Assembly: GCF_012927105.1 (NCBI RefSeq)
Contig: NZ_JABBFV010000006.1
Span: forward strand, 124,001 to 188,000
Length of the DNA: 64,000 nucleotides
Direction: 5' to 3'
From: Sphingobium psychrophilum
GTDB taxonomy: Bacteria > Pseudomonadota > Alphaproteobacteria > Sphingomonadales > Sphingomonadaceae
Of the stretch, positions 61,085 through 64,000 are shown piece after piece; positions within the stretch are counted from its first letter, which is position 1, and the number at the start of each line of letters is the position of its first letter. Below the pieces are notes generated by a model. It worked only from the letters and a program-made list of their open reading frames with translations, had not been told where the DNA came from and searched no databases. A program made the position numbers and the translations under genes.

Positions 61085-61792
61085 ATGGCCGGACCAGGAC
61101 ATATGTCGGACGAACAACTGGCTGCGGCGCATCGCGCGCTGCTGGCCGGTGGTGACGTGCAGTTCGACATGATGCCAGCGCCTGGCCGTCCGCCGCCGCC
61201 CGCCTGGCTGAAGGCGCTGGGCGAATGGCTGGAATGGGCGCTGGCCCCGGTCGGGCACTTCCTGCGCTGGATCGGCAGCTTCATGCCCGACGCGCCCTAT
61301 GCCCGCATTGTCTTGTGGACCATCATCGCCGCGCTGGCGCTGCTGATACTCTGGATCGTGGTGGACCGGGTACGCCACGGCGTCTGGCGCTTGCCGCGCT
61401 GGCGGCGGCTTCGTTCGGCCGCAGCGGTGGATGTGGCGGAAGAGGACTGGACCCCGGACGCGGCTCCGGCGCGCGCCTGGCTGGACGAAGCCGACGCGCT
61501 CGCCGCGCAGGGCCATTATGCGCAGGCGGTGCACCATCTCCTGCTGCGCAGCGTCGAGGATATGGCTCGTCGTCGCCCGCACATCGTCCGCCCGGCGCTC
61601 ACCAGCCGCGACCTCACCCGCGCCGAAGGTATTCCGTCCGCGCCGCGCCGCCTGTTCACCGAAATCGCGTCCGCGGTCGAACGCAGCCTGTTTGGCGGTC
61701 GCCCGATCGACGCGGACGAATGGGGCCGCTGCCGCCATGCCTATGCCGATTTCGCCCAAACACGGAACTGGCCAAGGGACGGGACGGCATGA
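61085..61792 (+). CDS. DUF4129 domain protein
   Basis: A 235-residue protein with one membrane helix (ARIVLWTIIAALALLILWIVV, about 73-93) and a C-terminal soluble DUF4129 domain: DWTPDAAPARAWLDEADALAAQGHYAQAVHHLLLRSVEDMARRRP, LTSRDLTR, and WGRCRHAYADFAQTRNW. It begins the operon that continues with DUF4350 and MoxR. Such proteins may serve as membrane adaptors; no function is known. The stop overlaps the following start (ATGA). Confidence 0.83.
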   Translation: MAGPGHMSDEQLAAAHRALLAGGDVQFDMMPAPGRPPPPAWLKALGEWLEWALAPVGHFLRWIGSFMPDAPYARIVLWTIIAALALLILWIVVDRVRHGVWRLPRWRRLRSAAAVDVAEEDWTPDAAPARAWLDEADALAAQGHYAQAVHHLLLRSVEDMARRRPHIVRPALTSRDLTRAEGIPSAPRRLFTEIASAVERSLFGGRPIDADEWGRCRHAYADFAQTRNWPRDGTA

Positions 61793-63030
61793 GCGACGTC
61801 ACGATCGCCCCGCCATCGGCCGACACGGCGCTGTTCCGTGGCCGTACCGTCGCGCTGATGCTGGCGATCGGCATTGCCGGTTTCGCCGCCATGCTGGTGC
61901 TGGGTGCCTATGCGCCCGACCTGAGATCGGGCCGCAATGGCGGCGCGCATGCGTTGTCCAATGCGGTGACCGGCTATGCCGGCCTTGTACAACTGGCTGA
62001 GGCGACTGGCCGCCATCCGCGCATCATACGCACCGCCCACGAATTCGATACCGAAGACCTGCTGATAATCACCGCCGAAAGCGCCGCGACCGATAACAGC
62101 GCGGCGCTGATGCAGCGCGCGACCCGGCCGACCCTGTTCATCCTGCCCAAATGGCGCACCGTGCCGGATGACGATCATCCCGGCTGGGCGCGCTATCGCG
62201 GCTTGCTGCCGCTTTACGAGCCGATCGGCGTGCTTGCGCCCGGCGTCCGCTTCACCATGCGCCAATATCGCAGCGGGGGCGGCGCGTTGATATCGGATGG
62301 CGTGCCCGGCCGCTTCTGGGCGCCGCGCCCGATCCAGGTCATTACCGGCATCGATCCCGACAATGACCAGCAGCAGAACCGGTGGCGCAGGCTGACCCCG
62401 TTGCTCACCGACGGCAGGGGCGGCATCGTGCTGGCGCGGGTCGGGGAAGGGCCGCTCTATGTGCTGGCCGATCCCGACCTGCTCAACAATCGCGGCATGA
62501 AGGATCTGGGCCAGGCCCGATCCGCGATGGCCCTGCTCGACTGGATGAACAGCACCGATCCCGACGGCATCGCCTTCGACGTATCGATGAATGGCCTAGG
62601 CCATTCGCGCAGTCCGCTCAAATTACTGTTCGAGCCGCCCTTTCTGGCGATGACCCTGGCGATCGCCGCTGCGCTGCTGCTCGCGGGCCTTCACGCCTTC
62701 GGCCGTTTCGGCCCGCCCCGCGCCCGCGCCCGCGCCGTCGCCTTCGGCAAGAGCGCGCTGGTCGACAACAGCGCGCTGTTGATCCGCAAGGCGGGGCGCG
62801 AAGCGCGCCTCGGAGGCCGCTATGCCGCCGCCATCCGCGATCGCGCGGCGCGCGCCTTCGGCGCGCCAGCCCGCCTGCGCGATGGCGCGCTCGACCAATA
62901 TCTCGATAGTTTGAAGGGCGCACGCCGCTTTACCGACCTTATGCAGGCGGCGGATGCGGCGAACGACCGGCGCAGCCTGCTCGACGCAGCGCAGGCGCTC
63001 CATGATTGGCAAGAGGATAAGAGCAAATGA
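61789..63030 (+). CDS. DUF4350 domain membrane protein
   Basis: A 413-residue protein with an N-terminal helix ([22 protein letters not shown]) and a second near 290 ([21 protein letters not shown]). Between them is an extracytoplasmic Rossmann-like DUF4350 domain ([32 protein letters not shown] and [27 protein letters not shown]). The C-terminal part is cytoplasmic and Arg-rich. It begins within the DUF4129 stop and its stop overlaps the moxR-like start. Confidence 0.82.
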   Translation: MSDVTIAPPSADTALFRGRTVALMLAIGIAGFAAMLVLGAYAPDLRSGRNGGAHALSNAVTGYAGLVQLAEATGRHPRIIRTAHEFDTEDLLIITAESAATDNSAALMQRATRPTLFILPKWRTVPDDDHPGWARYRGLLPLYEPIGVLAPGVRFTMRQYRSGGGALISDGVPGRFWAPRPIQVITGIDPDNDQQQNRWRRLTPLLTDGRGGIVLARVGEGPLYVLADPDLLNNRGMKDLGQARSAMALLDWMNSTDPDGIAFDVSMNGLGHSRSPLKLLFEPPFLAMTLAIAAALLLAGLHAFGRFGPPRARARAVAFGKSALVDNSALLIRKAGREARLGGRYAAAIRDRAARAFGAPARLRDGALDQYLDSLKGARRFTDLMQAADAANDRRSLLDAAQALHDWQEDKSK

Positions 63031-63983
63031 CGGTAGAAGAGGTTCAGGCGCTCGGCCAGGCCATCAAGCAAGAAGTGGCCCGCGCGGTCGTGGGGCAGGA
63101 ATCGACCATCGACCTCATGCTCGTCGCGCTCTTTTCCGGCGGCCACATATTGCTGGAAGGGCCACCCGGCACCGCCAAGACGCTGATCGCGCACAGTTTC
63201 GCCCATGCGCTTGGCCTTGATTTCGGCCGTATCCAGTTCACGCCCGACCTGATGCCCGGCGACATCATCGGTGCCAATCTGTTCAACTTCCAGACCAGCC
63301 AGTTCAGCCTGACGCGCGGCCCCATCTTCACCGAATTGCTGCTGGCCGACGAAATCAACCGCACCCCGCCCAAGACGCAGGCGGCCCTGCTGGAGGCGAT
63401 GCAGGAACGCACCGTCACCATCGACGGCGAAAGCCTGGCCTTGAGCGATCGTTTCATGGTCGTCGCCACGCAAAATCCGATCGAGCAGCAGGGCGTCTAT
63501 CCTCTCCCAGAAGCGCAGCTCGACCGCTTCCTCTTCAAGCAGAGCGTCGATTATCCCAGCGCCGCGGAAGAGCGCAAGATCGTCGCCACCCATGGCGCGC
63601 GCACCCATCCGATGACGCCGCAGGCCTGGGGCGTCGCCCCGGTCGCCGACGCTGCCCGCATTGCTGAAGCGATCGCGGTGGTTAACGGGGTTCGGCTGGT
63701 CGATGAGGTGATCGACTATATCCTCGCCCTCATCCGCGGCACCCGCGACGTCGCCGACCTCGAAAGCGGCGCAAGCCCCCGCGCTGGCGCGATGTTGGCG
63801 GGCGCAGCGCGCGCCCGCGCGGCGCTGGACGGCCGCGATTTCGTGATCCCCGACGACGTGAAGGCGCTGGCCCCAGCGCTGCTGCGCCACCGCCTGATCC
63901 TGTCACCGGCCGCCGAAATCGACGGCCGCCGGATTGAGGATGTCGTGACCAGCATCATCGACATGATCGAGGCGCCGCGCTGA
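63027..63983 (+). CDS. MoxR-family AAA+ ATPase
   Basis: A 318-residue AAA+ protein. Walker A GPPGTAKT at 45-52, Walker [23 protein letters not shown], the sensor [25 protein letters not shown] and a C-terminal helical lid ([34 protein letters not shown]) are all intact. MoxR proteins are proposed to act with VWA/DUF58 partners as chaperones in membrane or metal-centre maturation. It overlaps the DUF4350 gene by four bases. Confidence 0.92.
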   Translation: MTVEEVQALGQAIKQEVARAVVGQESTIDLMLVALFSGGHILLEGPPGTAKTLIAHSFAHALGLDFGRIQFTPDLMPGDIIGANLFNFQTSQFSLTRGPIFTELLLADEINRTPPKTQAALLEAMQERTVTIDGESLALSDRFMVVATQNPIEQQGVYPLPEAQLDRFLFKQSVDYPSAAEERKIVATHGARTHPMTPQAWGVAPVADAARIAEAIAVVNGVRLVDEVIDYILALIRGTRDVADLESGASPRAGAMLAGAARARAALDGRDFVIPDDVKALAPALLRHRLILSPAAEIDGRRIEDVVTSIIDMIEAPR

Positions 63984-63994
63984 GCGCGCCCGCC

Positions 63995-64000
63995 ATGACC
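63995..64000 (+). CDS. Start of the next gene, cut off
   Basis: An ATG at 63995 lies 11 bases beyond the moxR-like stop. Only two codons (Met-Thr) are visible. By the usual order in such operons a DUF58 protein would follow; this is inference only. Confidence 0.3.

Overview
The window reads as chromosomal DNA of a GC-rich alphaproteobacterium, most likely a sphingomonad (Sphingobium/Sphingomonas group). Pointers are the aerobic cob genes (cobG, cobF, cobN), the rpmF-plsX-fabH-ihfA-merR order, class Ia nrdA/nrdB, many DUF3617/DUF3667/DUF2171-type proteins, and protein resemblance throughout. The assignment is inference from recognised families; no database search was run.

Layout. 1-7.6 kb: a divergent partial gene, then ruvA and ruvB separated by an inserted parDE-like toxin-antitoxin pair, an acyl-CoA ligase, a hicAB module with a RAMA-domain protein, and uvrB. 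7.6-9.0 kb: a YezG-like immunity gene and a LysM-nuclease toxin gene broken by two single-base insertions. 9-18.5 kb: two DUF3617 lipoproteins, a NAPE-PLD-like hydrolase, a small HTH protein followed by a paired covarying palindrome, a soluble chemotaxis receptor, an EamA transporter, a DUF3667 protein, class I fumarase and a GST. 18.5-22.5 kb: class Ia ribonucleotide reductase behind a candidate pair of NrdR boxes. 22.7-36.8 kb: mostly housekeeping and envelope genes (glycine-zipper proteins, SNase, RidA, GDPD, Rrf2 regulator, metallo-hydrolase, MAPEG, rpmF-plsX-fabH, ihfA, MerR, glyoxalases, SIMPL, TPR, hydrolase). A 33-bp perfect inverted repeat lies at 27.8 kb.

36.9-41.0 kb: tRNA-Leu(CAG) carries at its 3' side a decayed tyrosine integrase and an arsenic operon (arsR, arsC, acr3, arsN2, frameshifted arsH). 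This is a remnant of a tRNA-integrated island; no right-hand attachment repeat was found.

41.2-60.2 kb: a cobalamin riboswitch precedes a compact run of aerobic B12 genes: cobW, N, G, H, I, J, (K reversed), L, E, M, B, F, O, a DUF1636 gene, cobT, an alpha-ribazole phosphatase, cobS, then cobD and cobC on the other strand and cobU. Most junctions are ATGA/GTGA/TGATG overlaps, suggesting translational coupling. cobA, cobQ, cobaltochelatase CobS/CobT and bluB are not in the window.

60.2-64 kb: a multi-spanning membrane protein opposite a DUF4129-DUF4350-MoxR operon that runs off the end.

No CRISPR array, rRNA, intact transposase or prophage was seen. Clear gene breakage is confined to accessory genes (toxin, integrase, arsH), while the core genes read through.
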